A stretch of 60,885 nucleotides of DNA from Enterococcus faecalis 13-SD-W-01 (GTDB lineage: Bacteria > Bacillota > Bacilli > Lactobacillales > Enterococcaceae), in assembly GCA_000415185.1 (NCBI GenBank), contig KE351647.1:119939-180823 (forward strand), written 5' to 3'. Made by a program: the position numbers and the translations under genes. Below the pieces are notes generated by a model. The model was given only the letters and a program-made list of their open reading frames with translations, did not search any database and was not told the origin of the DNA. Shown in pieces: positions 7,311 to 15,663 of the stretch; the stretch's first letter is position 1; each line of letters begins with the position of its first letter.

Positions 7311-8387
7311 TTATTCATTTGCCTCAAAAAATTCTTGACGCTCTTCAAAACGGTTCATACCTAATTGGATCAATTCTTCGATCAAATCGCCGTATTTCAA
7401 GCCCATATTTTCCCATAGCAATGGATACATGCTGAACTCAGTGAAACCGGGCATCGTGTTCAATTCATTTAAGAATAATTCGTTTTTGTTTGTTAAGAAG
7501 AAATCGCAACGGCTTAATCCGCTGCCGCCAAGCATTGTGTAAGCTAATTTTGCATACTCCTGTGCTTTTTGATGGACTTCTTCCGGCACTTCTGCTGGGA
7601 TCTGCATTTGGATCTTGTTGTCGATATATTTTGCTTCATAGTCATAAAACGCAACATCTTTCACTACTTCTCCTGGCAATGTCGTACGTACATCTTCATT
7701 TCCTAAAACAGCAACTTCGATTTCTCGTGCTTCGATTCCTTGTTCAACGATCGCTCTTGAATCATATTTGTACGCTGTTGCAAGTGCATTTTGCAATTCT
7801 TCGCGATTTTCCGCTTTAGAAATCCCCACACTTGAGCCCATATTCGCTGGTTTAACGAACATTGGATAAAGCAGAGAGCCTTCACATTGGTCAAAAATCT
7901 TTTTAGGATTTTCTTTCCATTGGTTTTTCAATACGGGCACATAAGGAACTTGCGGTACACCTGCTGCTTGCAAGATATATTTTGTCATGATTTTGTCCAT
8001 TGCAGACGCACTTGTCAAAACACCCGCACCTACATAAGGCATATTCAACGTTTCTAAAAACCCTTGGATCGTTCCATCTTCACCATTTGGTCCATGTAAT
8101 ACTGGAAAGACAATGGTTCCTTCTTCTTTGATTTCTCCTGGATTGATCAATTTCCCGGTAAAACCTTCTGTGCTTTGACCGCTTTCATCCCATGTCAAAC
8201 GAAGGACTTCATCACTTTCTGGTGCCTCTGTCAGCAATGGTCCTTTGACCCATTGGCCTTTTCTGCTGATATATACAAGCTGAACTTGGTAATATGTGTA
8301 ATAGATGGCATTCAAAACAGAAAACGTGGACAAGATCGATACATCATGTTCCGCGCTGCGTCCGCCATATAGTAAAGTAATCTTCAA
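7311..8387 (-). CDS. ddl: D-alanine--D-alanine ligase
   Basis: An ATP-grasp ligase of 358 residues that makes the D-Ala-D-Ala dipeptide, the target of vancomycin when incorporated in the wall. The N-terminal LLYGGRSAEHDVSILS, HGPNGEDGTIQGFLE, the ATP-grasp stretch MFVKPANMGSSVGISK and the C-terminal metal-binding FLNELNTMPG are all visible. The omega loop reads YDYEAKY with the tyrosine of D-Ala-D-Ala enzymes, so it is a housekeeping Ddl and not a VanA/VanB-type D-Ala-D-Lac ligase. The message is on the minus strand ahead of murF, with a terminator-like hairpin between. Confidence 0.97.
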   Translation of the reverse strand: MKITLLYGGRSAEHDVSILSTFSVLNAIYYTYYQVQLVYISRKGQWVKGPLLTEAPESDEVLRLTWDESGQSTEGFTGKLINPGEIKEEGTIVFPVLHGPNGEDGTIQGFLETLNMPYVGAGVLTSASAMDKIMTKYILQAAGVPQVPYVPVLKNQWKENPKKIFDQCEGSLLYPMFVKPANMGSSVGISKAENREELQNALATAYKYDSRAIVEQGIEAREIEVAVLGNEDVRTTLPGEVVKDVAFYDYEAKYIDNKIQMQIPAEVPEEVHQKAQEYAKLAYTMLGGSGLSRCDFFLTNKNELFLNELNTMPGFTEFSMYPLLWENMGLKYGDLIEELIQLGMNRFEERQEFFEANE

Positions 8388-8534
8388 AAGATTCTCCTCC
8401 TGTATTCTAAATCATTTCAACGATTTACTTCCATATTTTAGCATAAAATGAAAACCTGCGAACATCTTTCTTTTAAAAAAATTCCTGATCTTGATTTTAT
8501 GTTTAAGAAGCTGCTGATATTTTTTCTCTTGCAG

Positions 8535-8576
8535 AAAAACAGCCGCTAGTACCATCCCAGAAAGTACTGGCAGCTG
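8535..8576 (-). terminator. Terminator of the DUF188 gene
   Basis: CAGCTGCCAGTAC/GTACTAGCGGCTG on the minus strand (arms 8564-8576 and 8540-8552), then T5. The rest of the 8388-8717 gap is AT-rich, with no gene that I can support. Confidence 0.7.
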
Positions 8577-8717
8577 CTTGCCTGTTTATTTATTTGTAGT
8601 GGTGCTTTCTTACTTCCCCTGCTTCCAGTATAGCTTGAGAATGCTCGTCTTGAGGAACTGTTTTTCCAAAATCAAGAATTAAATGTTTTGATTTTGTCTT
8701 GGATTCTGCGAAAACAA

Positions 8718-9173
8718 TCATTGCGAAGCTGTTTCTTGCGAAATGACTCTTTGAAGTGTTTCTTGAAATGCTTCATGTTCCTTATTCGTAAACGGCTTCG
8801 GTCCTTTGCTTCTGATTCCAGCTTTTCTTAGTTTGCCGCTGTGATATCTTTGCTCTAACAATACATCGATATTTTCAGCGTTAAATTCTTTCCCTGTTTG
8901 GTGCAGTACCCGAACCCCTTTTGGAAGCACCAGTGAAGCAAGACCATAATCTTGAGTCACTAATAAATCGCCTGTTCGAATCAGTGCTACGATTTTATAA
9001 TCTGCGCTGTCTGCCCCTTTATCTACATATACAAAAGAAACATTTTCAGGGTATTCTTTTGAAGTATAGTGATCCACACTTGTCACGATCACTACGTCTA
9101 ACTGGTTTTTCTTTGCAATCGAAATTGCATCTTCTTTTACTGGAGAACCATCTCCATCAATGAATATCTTCAT
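8718..9173 (-). CDS. YaiI/YqxD family protein (DUF188)
   Basis: A 151-residue protein of the DUF188 family, related to NYN/PIN-type nuclease folds but without an established reaction. The family signature IDGDGSPVKEDAI opens the protein. Further conserved pieces are the acidic YVDKGADSADYKI, DLLVTQDYGLASL and the basic GPKPFTNKEHEAF near the end. The start is taken at MKIFID (9173), with GGGGAAGA close upstream; an adjacent ATG at 9176 is equally possible. It begins inside the 3' end of the preceding membrane protein gene (stop at 9157-9159), so the two are probably translationally coupled. Confidence 0.85.
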   Translation of the reverse strand: MKIFIDGDGSPVKEDAISIAKKNQLDVVIVTSVDHYTSKEYPENVSFVYVDKGADSADYKIVALIRTGDLLVTQDYGLASLVLPKGVRVLHQTGKEFNAENIDVLLEQRYHSGKLRKAGIRSKGPKPFTNKEHEAFQETLQRVISQETASQ

Positions 9174-10533
9174 CATTCTTCCCCGTTTTTCTCCATAGAT
9201 AATAAATGCCAAGCAATCCTAACAATAACATTCCTATATTGATCCACTTAGTCATCTCAAGTAATTGGATGCCTGCTTCTGTTACGGAATGTCTTCCTGT
9301 GATACGCAGCAGTTCTTGAATCGGTTTGCCCGAAAATAGGGTCACTGCAGTTAAAATCAGCATCAACCCAAACTGATGGGTCAAGCTTCCTTTATTTTGT
9401 GTCGCAAATTTTGCAAGTATTCGCTGGTCAGCAGGTATCGCTTCTTCATCATAATAGACTTGGTTCAACCAACTTGAAGCTGTCCCTCGAATGAAGCTCA
9501 AAATAAAAATACCAATACTGAAACCATATGGCATACCAGAAATCAGTAATCCGCCAGAAAAACTAAGTAATAAAAACGGCAGTAATTGTTTTTCTGAACG
9601 TTCCCCAAGAATAGCGGGGCCAAAGATCATCGCGGCGACCATCCCAGCAATGTAAGGGAAATACAGCAGCCAAGCAAGAGTCTCTTTTCCATGAACGACA
9701 CTTACATATAACGTGCCGAATAAAATCAGAAAATTGCCGAACATCCCATTCATAAAATTGAACAAGTTCATCCACAGCGGAAGATGCCAGCTTTCCTTTA
9801 TCCGTTTCAGCAAACTGAAAACCAATACGAGCAGCACAGCAAAACTCAAAACTGCAAAATCAAAACGTTCCTTATCAAGAAGCAGCTGGCTGCTCCGCAA
9901 TAAAAACAATAGTAAGAAAAAACTGCCAAACCACAGTAATTCTTTCACGGAAATCAGATTTTTTTTAACATCTTTAAAATCTAGTTCGTAATTTGGATAA
10001 TGGCTCACGGTATGATAAGCCATTACATAAAACAAGGTGTATAAAGCAAAGACTGCTGTTGATTGCAGCGGTGCCGGCACGCGGATCGTCCATAGCAAAA
10101 ACAACAGCAAAACAGACGCATAAATATAAGATGTCGGCCGCATGACAGAAAAGTTTTGTTTCTTTTCATGATAAATGACCGTTATATTTGCTGGCGTCAG
10201 CCATGCAGCACTCAATCCCAGCAAAATACTTGAAAGAATGTATAAAGGAAAGTAGACAAATCCGAACACACCAATCAAAGAACCTGCGCCGCCAAGCAGC
10301 AGGGAAATCATCAATAACGTAAAACTATCTAAACCTGCATTCAATCCTCGGATCAAGAAGATCCCTGTCATCCGAAAAGTATAAAATAACACAAAAGGCA
10401 TGATTCGTCCCCATTGAAAACCATCACTGAGCCCTAAAAAAACGATGTAAGGAATCATTATGACCGTATTACTTAAAATAAACGGTGTTGTTTTGGTAAA
10501 GCAGCGACCAAAACTTTTTATTTTTTCTAACAT
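9157..10533 (-). CDS. Polytopic membrane protein, transporter-like
   Basis: 458 residues, almost entirely hydrophobic, with about twelve membrane segments in two halves separated by a cytoplasmic loop (YELDFKDVKKN, KRIKESW). The shape suggests a major facilitator-type carrier, but I see no family signature I can name, and the substrate is unknown. AAGGGG lies about 9 nt before the ATG. A terminated, structured RNA of about 200 nt lies directly upstream on the same strand and could act as an attenuator. The DUF188 gene overlaps its last codons. Confidence 0.7.
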   Translation of the reverse strand: MLEKIKSFGRCFTKTTPFILSNTVIMIPYIVFLGLSDGFQWGRIMPFVLFYTFRMTGIFLIRGLNAGLDSFTLLMISLLLGGAGSLIGVFGFVYFPLYILSSILLGLSAAWLTPANITVIYHEKKQNFSVMRPTSYIYASVLLLFLLWTIRVPAPLQSTAVFALYTLFYVMAYHTVSHYPNYELDFKDVKKNLISVKELLWFGSFFLLLFLLRSSQLLLDKERFDFAVLSFAVLLVLVFSLLKRIKESWHLPLWMNLFNFMNGMFGNFLILFGTLYVSVVHGKETLAWLLYFPYIAGMVAAMIFGPAILGERSEKQLLPFLLLSFSGGLLISGMPYGFSIGIFILSFIRGTASSWLNQVYYDEEAIPADQRILAKFATQNKGSLTHQFGLMLILTAVTLFSGKPIQELLRITGRHSVTEAGIQLLEMTKWINIGMLLLGLLGIYYLWRKTGKNDEDIH

Positions 10534-10637
10534 ATTAAAAAGCCCCTTAGTGAGTCTTTGTTCTTTATTTATTCTTTTAAAACAAGTGTATCATTAAAAG
10601 AAAAAGAAACCAATCTGGAATGTCCTAGGCAAAATAC

Positions 10638-10680
10638 AAAAAAGCGAGCAGAGATTTGAAAAACAAATCCCTGCTCGCTT
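10638..10680 (-). terminator. Strong terminator ahead of the transporter-like gene
   Basis: A 17-bp stem AAGCGAGCAGGGATTTG/CAAATCTCTGCTCGCTT with a T5 loop, followed by TTTT on the minus strand. The single imperfect pair is G-U on the minus strand but A-C on the plus strand, so it works for minus-strand RNA. It lies about 105 nt before the start codon of the transporter-like gene. Confidence 0.9.
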
Positions 10681-10860
10681 CTTCTGTTGGTACTTGATAA
10701 ATCAAGCAGATAAACCCTTCTCCACAAAAGTTTTACCCGACACCCTGCAATCCGGCAGGCGATCAATGATCTTTGTGCCTCCAAAATCAATTAGGCGCTC
10801 TATCAAATAGAGGCCTTCTCGACCCGTCGCATGTCGTTAACTTTAACACATTCGACAAGA
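10681..10860 (-). ncRNA. Structured leader or small RNA of unknown family
   Basis: Minus-strand RNA between the GNAT stop and the terminator at 10638. Visible stems are TGTCG/CGACA (10832-10857), GGCCTCTATTTGATAGAGCGCC (10794-10815, 3+6 bp with loop TTG), GATCATTGATC (10761-10771) and CCTGC/GCAGG (10744-10759). It lacks the T-box bulge and the signatures of the riboswitches I know. It may be an attenuated leader of the downstream transporter-like gene, a separate small RNA, or a long 3' tail of the GNAT message. Confidence 0.45.
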
Positions 10861-11358
10861 TTATGCGAGAGTTTTTTTCATCCAATAGTCATCCATGACA
10901 TATCCTTGACCAATATCAGAGATCAACTCTTTTTCGATCACAAAACCTTTATGCTGGTAAACATCAATAGCTTGCTGGTTTTTTTGATGCACACGAAGAC
11001 AGACAGCAGATTTCCCAGCTTCTTTTGCTAAGTTTTCGTACCAAGAAAAAATTGCAGAAGTATGGCCTTTGCCGCGTGTTTTTTTCAGTAAATACAACTT
11101 GCTCAAATAAACAGCGTCATCCAACAATTCATAAGCTGTGTAACCAACGATCTCCCCATTATCTTCTAGTAAAAAATACTTCACTCCAGATTCCGCTTCT
11201 TCCCGTATCTGCGTTTCGGACTGATATGTCTCCAGCATATATTTGACTTGATCTGCTCCAATAATCGGTGTAAATGCTTCTTCCCAGACTTCTTTGATCA
11301 CAGGCATTAGTTCCTTGAACATCTCTGGGCGATCCACATAGTTTATCTCTAATGACAT
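10861..11358 (-). CDS. GNAT-family N-acetyltransferase
   Basis: A 165-residue GCN5-related acetyltransferase. The acetyl-CoA binding stretch is LYLLKKTRGKGHTSAIF in the middle, followed by the typical VHQKNQQAIDVYQHKGFV near residue 135. It probably acts on a small molecule or peptide amine, but the substrate cannot be inferred. TTCTCCTTT on the plus strand shows AAAGGAGAA before the ATG. It follows the TVP38 gene by 18 nt, so the two are probably co-transcribed. Confidence 0.88.
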   Translation of the reverse strand: MSLEINYVDRPEMFKELMPVIKEVWEEAFTPIIGADQVKYMLETYQSETQIREEAESGVKYFLLEDNGEIVGYTAYELLDDAVYLSKLYLLKKTRGKGHTSAIFSWYENLAKEAGKSAVCLRVHQKNQQAIDVYQHKGFVIEKELISDIGQGYVMDDYWMKKTLA

Positions 11359-11376
11359 ATTTCTTCTCCTTTAAAC

Positions 11377-11976
11377 TCAGAGTCCTTGCACTTTATTGAA
11401 TAAAAACAGCATCAGCAAGCTGTATGCCCCCACTGACCACGGTTTGAGCAAAATAATGACTTGCATGAATTCTTTAAATGATAATTTAGTTAATCCGGCC
11501 ACCAAACAAACAATGTCATCTGGAGCAAAAGGAAGCAGCAATGTCCAGATAAGCAGTTTTTTGATATTTTGCGTACGCTCAGTCAATATCTGATCAAATT
11601 TCTGGAACTTTTTCGGTGAAAGTATCATATGTACGAATCCTACACCATAATAACGGACCAAGCAAAAGCCCAGAGCCGAACCAATAATCAAGCCAATACA
11701 GCTATACAGCAAGCCATAGCCAACGCCGAACATCATCAAACCAACGACCGAAGAAATACCGCCGGGCAAAATAGGAACAATGACCTGAACGATTTGTAAA
11801 AGTATAAAAATAACAACAGCATACTCGCCAAATTGTTTAATAAAAGCTTGCAGAGATTCTGTTGAGCTGAAAATACCTACATGATATGCATAAATAGCTA
11901 ACGTGAAAAACAGCAGCAAACCGATGATCGGCAGAATCTGTATAAGTGTTCGCGCCACAGGCAAATTTTTTCCCAT
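11377..11976 (-). CDS. TVP38/TMEM64 (DedA-like) membrane protein
   Basis: 199 residues with about five membrane segments. The SNARE-associated/VTT domain core shows as PGGISSVVGLMMFGVGYGLL and GSALGFCLVRYYG in the middle third. DedA/TVP38 proteins are linked to lipid flipping and membrane homeostasis, but the exact role of this one is not known. The ribosome site is moderate. It is the first gene of a two-gene unit with the GNAT acetyltransferase. Confidence 0.85.
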   Translation of the reverse strand: MGKNLPVARTLIQILPIIGLLLFFTLAIYAYHVGIFSSTESLQAFIKQFGEYAVVIFILLQIVQVIVPILPGGISSVVGLMMFGVGYGLLYSCIGLIIGSALGFCLVRYYGVGFVHMILSPKKFQKFDQILTERTQNIKKLLIWTLLLPFAPDDIVCLVAGLTKLSFKEFMQVIILLKPWSVGAYSLLMLFLFNKVQGL

Positions 11977-12175
11977 AATCGTTCTCCAATTTCAAAATAA
12001 TTTCTTTTAGTATAACGGTAGTTCCAACTTCCGCAAGCCTTTAGACTCGCATCGCGCTATATCAGCAATCCCTTACAAAAAGAAAAAACAGCAATTTGCC
12101 AGCTTTAACAAAACTAAAGCTTGATAACTAGCAGCTTGCCAAAGATGAATAGAAAAAATCTCCGCTCGGCAATAA

Positions 12176-12221
12176 GCTCGTCCAGCATAAAGCAGCAAAA
12201 GCTGACTTACACTGAACGAGC
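12176..12221 (-). terminator. Hairpin after udk, minus-strand specific
   Basis: Read on the minus strand, two 21-nt arms pair at 20 of 21 positions, five of them as G-U or U-G wobbles; on the plus strand those positions do not pair. The loop is TTTT. A T6 run follows about 20 nt later. This direction bias marks it as an RNA structure at the end of the udk transcript. I see nothing else in 11977-12256. Confidence 0.6.
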
Positions 12222-12256
12222 AAAGACAATGCGTAAACTATTTCATTCAATAACTA

Positions 12257-12886
12257 TTATTTATGATCCAAAAAACTTGCCACTTTTGTTGTGATAAGAT
12301 CGATCGCAACGTGGTTTTCGCCGCCTTCTGGAACAATGATATCTGCGTAACGTTTCGTAGGCTCGATAAATTGATGGTACATTGGTTTGACGACTGTCAA
12401 ATATTGTTCGATCACAGAGTCTAGTGTACGTCCGCGTTCTTCCATGTCACGTTTGATACGGCGGATAATACGAATGTCATCATCTGTATCGACATAGACT
12501 TTGATATCCATCAAATCGCGTAATTTTTGGTCGTCTAAAATCAAGATACCTTCTAAAATAATTACTTCTTTTGGTTCTTGGACGATAGTTGCTTGGCTTC
12601 TTGTATGCGCAACATAGTCATAGACTGGTTTTTCAATGGCTTCATAAGTAAGGAGCTTTTCAACATGCTCAATCAGCAGCTCATTATCAAAAGCAAAGGG
12701 ATGATCGTAATTTGTATGCAAACGTTCTTCAAAGCTTAGGTGGCTTTGATCTTTATAATAAGAATCTTGTTCAAGCATCATGATGGAGTGATCTGGAAAG
12801 TTATTAAAAATCGCACGGCTAACACTTGTTTTCCCGCTTCCTGAACCACCCGTCACACCAATGATAATTGGCTTGCTTTTCGTCAT
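12257..12886 (-). CDS. udk: Uridine kinase
   Basis: A uridine/cytidine kinase of 209 residues that phosphorylates uridine and cytidine to UMP and CMP in pyrimidine salvage. The P-loop [17 protein letters not shown] opens the protein. DQDSYYKD-like (EQDSYYKDQ), YDHPFAFD and the lid arginines in [12 protein letters not shown] are conserved in the family. Length is normal. It stands alone on the minus strand, followed by a G-U-rich hairpin. Confidence 0.96.
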   Translation of the reverse strand: MTKSKPIIIGVTGGSGSGKTSVSRAIFNNFPDHSIMMLEQDSYYKDQSHLSFEERLHTNYDHPFAFDNELLIEHVEKLLTYEAIEKPVYDYVAHTRSQATIVQEPKEVIILEGILILDDQKLRDLMDIKVYVDTDDDIRIIRRIKRDMEERGRTLDSVIEQYLTVVKPMYHQFIEPTKRYADIIVPEGGENHVAIDLITTKVASFLDHK

Positions 12887-13098
12887 TGACTAAAACCTCT
12901 TTCATATCCTTTTTTTCATTCTTATCTATTATAGCGAAAAATAGGTAAAATGCTACGTTTTTCTGAAAATAGTTCTGAGAACATGCTTACATTTTTCAAA
13001 GATGAGGCCTTCCAGAAAGATTTCCCCCTTTTTCAATAAATAACAAAAATAAAAACGAACTTATTTCAACTCCTGACCAAGTCCCGCAAAACAGGGGT

Positions 13099-13782
13099 TT
13101 AATTTAAAAGAGCGGGCAATTCTTCCAAACTGTCGATTCTGTAAGTTGGCTGGATGTCTGCGATGTCAGGAAGTTTATTTCTGTTATACCAAATCGTATC
13201 GATTCCTGATAAGATGCCGCCCTTGATATCTGAAGTCAAGGAATCTCCAATGATCACTGTTTTTTCTTTTTCCAAACCAGGAATCCGCTCAAAAACAAAA
13301 TCAAAGAATTCAGGCATTGGTTTTTGGAAACCTGTGTCTTCGGATACGAAGATATTTTTGAAATAAGGAAGCATTCCCGAATCTGTCAAACGTTGATATT
13401 GTGTTTCAGAAACGCCATTTGTCACGATATACAAATCGGCTTGGTCTGCTAATGATTCAATCAATTCCTTGCTTCCCTCAATCAGATCGTGTCCTTGATT
13501 CAAATAATGACGGTAGCGTTTTTCCATTTCTGGTCCATCAACAGTCTTACCAAATTGCTGGAATAATAGACCAAAACGGCTGCCAGTCACTTCTTCACGG
13601 CTCATTCTTCCTTGTTCGTATTCTTGCCATAAATGGTGGTTCAATGCTTTATAACTTGTTTTTACTTCAGGGGTCAAATTGATTCCTTGTTCAGCAAAAA
13701 GAGCATTTAGTGCTTTGGCTTCAGTCATTTGAAAATCAAGCAATGTATCATCTACGTCGAATAACAATGTTTTGTATCTCAT
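13099..13782 (-). CDS. yjjG: YjjG-family HAD nucleotidase
   Basis: 227 residues of the haloacid dehalogenase superfamily. Motif I is FDVDDTLLDF with both catalytic aspartates, motif III lysine is in FQKPMPEFFDF, and motif IV is IIGDSLTSDIKGG. The closest named group is the YjjG/YfnB pyrimidine 5'-nucleotidases that remove non-canonical nucleotides (house-cleaning). It lies 16 nt after the pseudouridine synthase gene in the same direction, so they are likely one transcript. Confidence 0.88.
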   Translation of the reverse strand: MRYKTLLFDVDDTLLDFQMTEAKALNALFAEQGINLTPEVKTSYKALNHHLWQEYEQGRMSREEVTGSRFGLLFQQFGKTVDGPEMEKRYRHYLNQGHDLIEGSKELIESLADQADLYIVTNGVSETQYQRLTDSGMLPYFKNIFVSEDTGFQKPMPEFFDFVFERIPGLEKEKTVIIGDSLTSDIKGGILSGIDTIWYNRNKLPDIADIQPTYRIDSLEELPALLN

Positions 13783-13798
13783 GTATGTTCCTCTTTTC

Positions 13799-14518
13799 TT
13801 ATTTAAAATATTCTTTGAGTTTTTTTAATTCATCAAGTGTCAGTGAACGATACTGCCCAGGAATCAGTTTCGAGTCTAGTTTCAAAGGCCCCATTGTTTT
13901 TCTTTCTAAAGAAGTGACTTTTGCCCCGCGAGCCAAAAACATCTTTTTCACTTGATGGAATTTCCCTTCCCAAATCGTCACGAATGCGGTACTTTCATTT
14001 GGTTTTGCTTCTAATACCTGTAATTCAGCTGGCTGACAGATCGTGCCATCTAAAAAAGTGATCCCTTTTTTAAATGCCGCGACATCTTCTTGGTTTAAGC
14101 CGCTGTTTACCGTAACTTGGTACGTTTTCGCCACTTTTTTCTCTGGATGTAATAATTCATAGCCTAATTGCCCATTTGAAGTAATCAAAAGCAGACCAGA
14201 AGTATCACGATCCAATCTGCCTACAGGATATAAATCTGGTCGCTTGTCAGCAGAAGCAAAAAGATCAATGACTGTTGCACGATGCTGATCTTTTACTGCA
14301 GTGACTGCGCCTTTCGGTTTATGGAGCAAAAAGTAACTTTCATTTGTTTTTAAATACATTCCATCTACTTCGATCCGATGAATAAGACTATCGACATTTC
14401 GGCTGCCGTTCAGTTCGACTTTTCCATCGATTTTGACTTTTTTGGCTAAAAACAGCCGCTTCATTTCTTTTCTGGTCGTTTGCAACTCGGTCTCAATCAA
14501 TTTATCTATTCGCATCAT
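13799..14518 (-). CDS. rsuA: 16S rRNA pseudouridine synthase (RsuA family)
   Basis: 239 residues. The N-terminal S4 RNA-binding domain (about residues 1-50) is followed by the RsuA/RluB/E/F catalytic domain. The catalytic aspartate lies in VGRLDRDTSGLLLIT, with further family pieces in HKPKGAVTA and EGKFHQVKKMF. It converts a uridine of 16S rRNA to pseudouridine; the RsuA assignment over RluB/E/F rests on length and general fit. GAAAGGATAAG precedes tandem ATG codons. It is the first gene of a unit with yjjG. Confidence 0.85.
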   Translation of the reverse strand: MMRIDKLIETELQTTRKEMKRLFLAKKVKIDGKVELNGSRNVDSLIHRIEVDGMYLKTNESYFLLHKPKGAVTAVKDQHRATVIDLFASADKRPDLYPVGRLDRDTSGLLLITSNGQLGYELLHPEKKVAKTYQVTVNSGLNQEDVAAFKKGITFLDGTICQPAELQVLEAKPNESTAFVTIWEGKFHQVKKMFLARGAKVTSLERKTMGPLKLDSKLIPGQYRSLTLDELKKLKEYFK

Positions 14519-14967
14519 CTTATCCTTTCTCCAAGTATTATAACTGGAAAAAAGCGTTTTGCAAAAAAAGATTTTCTGGATAACCTGACAGATTTCTTTC
14601 TAACATCTCAAAATCTCGCCTCTTTTTTCGCAAAACCAAAAAAACGGTTTCATTTTATAAGGCCTATTACTTGAAATATCTTTTGAAGGAGTCTACCATA
14701 GAATTATGCCCTTCATAATGATGAAGCGGCAAACTAAGTGAATGTTTATTTTGCATAAGCAAGTAAACAAGGTTTCTCATACACAGCGTAATGACCTGGT
14801 GGAGAAAAGTTGAATCATGACTTTCTGGGGATAGATGTGTATGCATCTGTCTTTTTGGCGTTTTTCGTCCCTACCTATAATGTGCAGGAGATTAGCCGGA
14901 AAATTCACTTAAATAAAACTGATCTGTTCCTGGACAGACAGTCAACTTTTAAGGAGGAATTCAGGTT
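14519..14967. promoter_or_regulatory. Intergenic region with rplY promoter
   Basis: This 449-bp divergent gap holds no gene that I can support. A promoter for rplY is visible at TTGGCG (14855-14860) and TATAAT (14876-14881), though the spacer is only 15 bp. Upstream of it a short hairpin AGATG/CATCT sits at 14833-14847. AAGGAGGAA precedes the rplY ATG. The leader of about 80 nt after the promoter shows no clear regulatory fold. Confidence 0.5.
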
Positions 14968-15579
14968 ATGTCAGTATCATTAGAAGTAAGCAAAAGAGAA
15001 GTACGTCCACGTTCATTAAGAAACAAATTGCGTCACGAAGGTAAAGTCCCAGCAATCGTTTACGGTTATGAAATCGAAAGTACACCGATTTCTTTCAGTG
15101 AAAAAGTATTCAGCAAATTGTTGCGAGACAATGGCGCAAACGCTGTTATCACGATGGACATCGATGGAAAAAAAGTCAACACATTGGTTCATAAAATCCA
15201 AACAAACACATTTACAAATCGCTTCGAACACGTTGAACTTCTTTCTGTAAATATGCGTGAAGACGCTGAAGTAGAAACAGAAGTCACACTTGTTGGTGAT
15301 GCAGCAGGCGTTCGTGCAGGTGGTGTTTTGGCACAAAACTTGTACACAGTTATTGTTTCTGCAACACCTGACAAATTACCAGAACGTATTGAAGTCGATG
15401 TCACAGACTTGAATCTTGGTGATTCAATCACTGTTGCTGATTTGCCAAAAAATGACGATTACACATTCGTTACTGATGGCGAAGAACAAATCGCTGCAGT
15501 TGTGGAAGCACAAACTGAACCTGAAACAGACACGCAAGAAGAAAGCGAACCAGAAGTGATCGGCGAAGCAAAAGAATAA
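14968..15579 (+). CDS. rplY: 50S ribosomal protein L25 / general stress protein Ctc
   Basis: 203 residues, the long TL5/Ctc form rather than the short E. coli L25. The N-terminal 5S-rRNA-binding domain (about 1-90, with RNKLRHEGKVPAIVYG) is followed by the C-terminal beta domain (VNMREDAEVETEVTLVG, DLNLGDSITVADLP) and an acidic tail. It binds 5S rRNA in the large subunit and is stress-induced in relatives. It has strong ribosome binding (AAGGAGGAA), its own promoter and a strong terminator, so it is monocistronic. Confidence 0.95.
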   Translation: MSVSLEVSKREVRPRSLRNKLRHEGKVPAIVYGYEIESTPISFSEKVFSKLLRDNGANAVITMDIDGKKVNTLVHKIQTNTFTNRFEHVELLSVNMREDAEVETEVTLVGDAAGVRAGGVLAQNLYTVIVSATPDKLPERIEVDVTDLNLGDSITVADLPKNDDYTFVTDGEEQIAAVVEAQTEPETDTQEESEPEVIGEAKE

Positions 15580-15606
15580 TCGTCTGTTCCAAGAACGCAA
15601 AAAGCA

Positions 15607-15641
15607 AACACCGCCAAATTGTTATTTGGCGGTGTTTTTTT
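15607..15641 (+). terminator. rplY terminator
   Basis: A perfect 13-bp stem AACACCGCCAAAT/ATTTGGCGGTGTT with loop TGTT, followed by a T-run on the plus strand. Confidence 0.95.
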
Positions 15642-15663
15642 CTGTTCTTATTTCCTTTTTTAT

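Noticed and set aside
10569-10790. 73-residue minus-strand frame
   Set aside because: It reads through the strong terminator hairpin at 10638-10680 and the structured RNA.
10681-10860. T-box leader
   Set aside because: No GGGTGGNACCGCG-type antiterminator bulge and no downstream aminoacyl or amino-acid gene.
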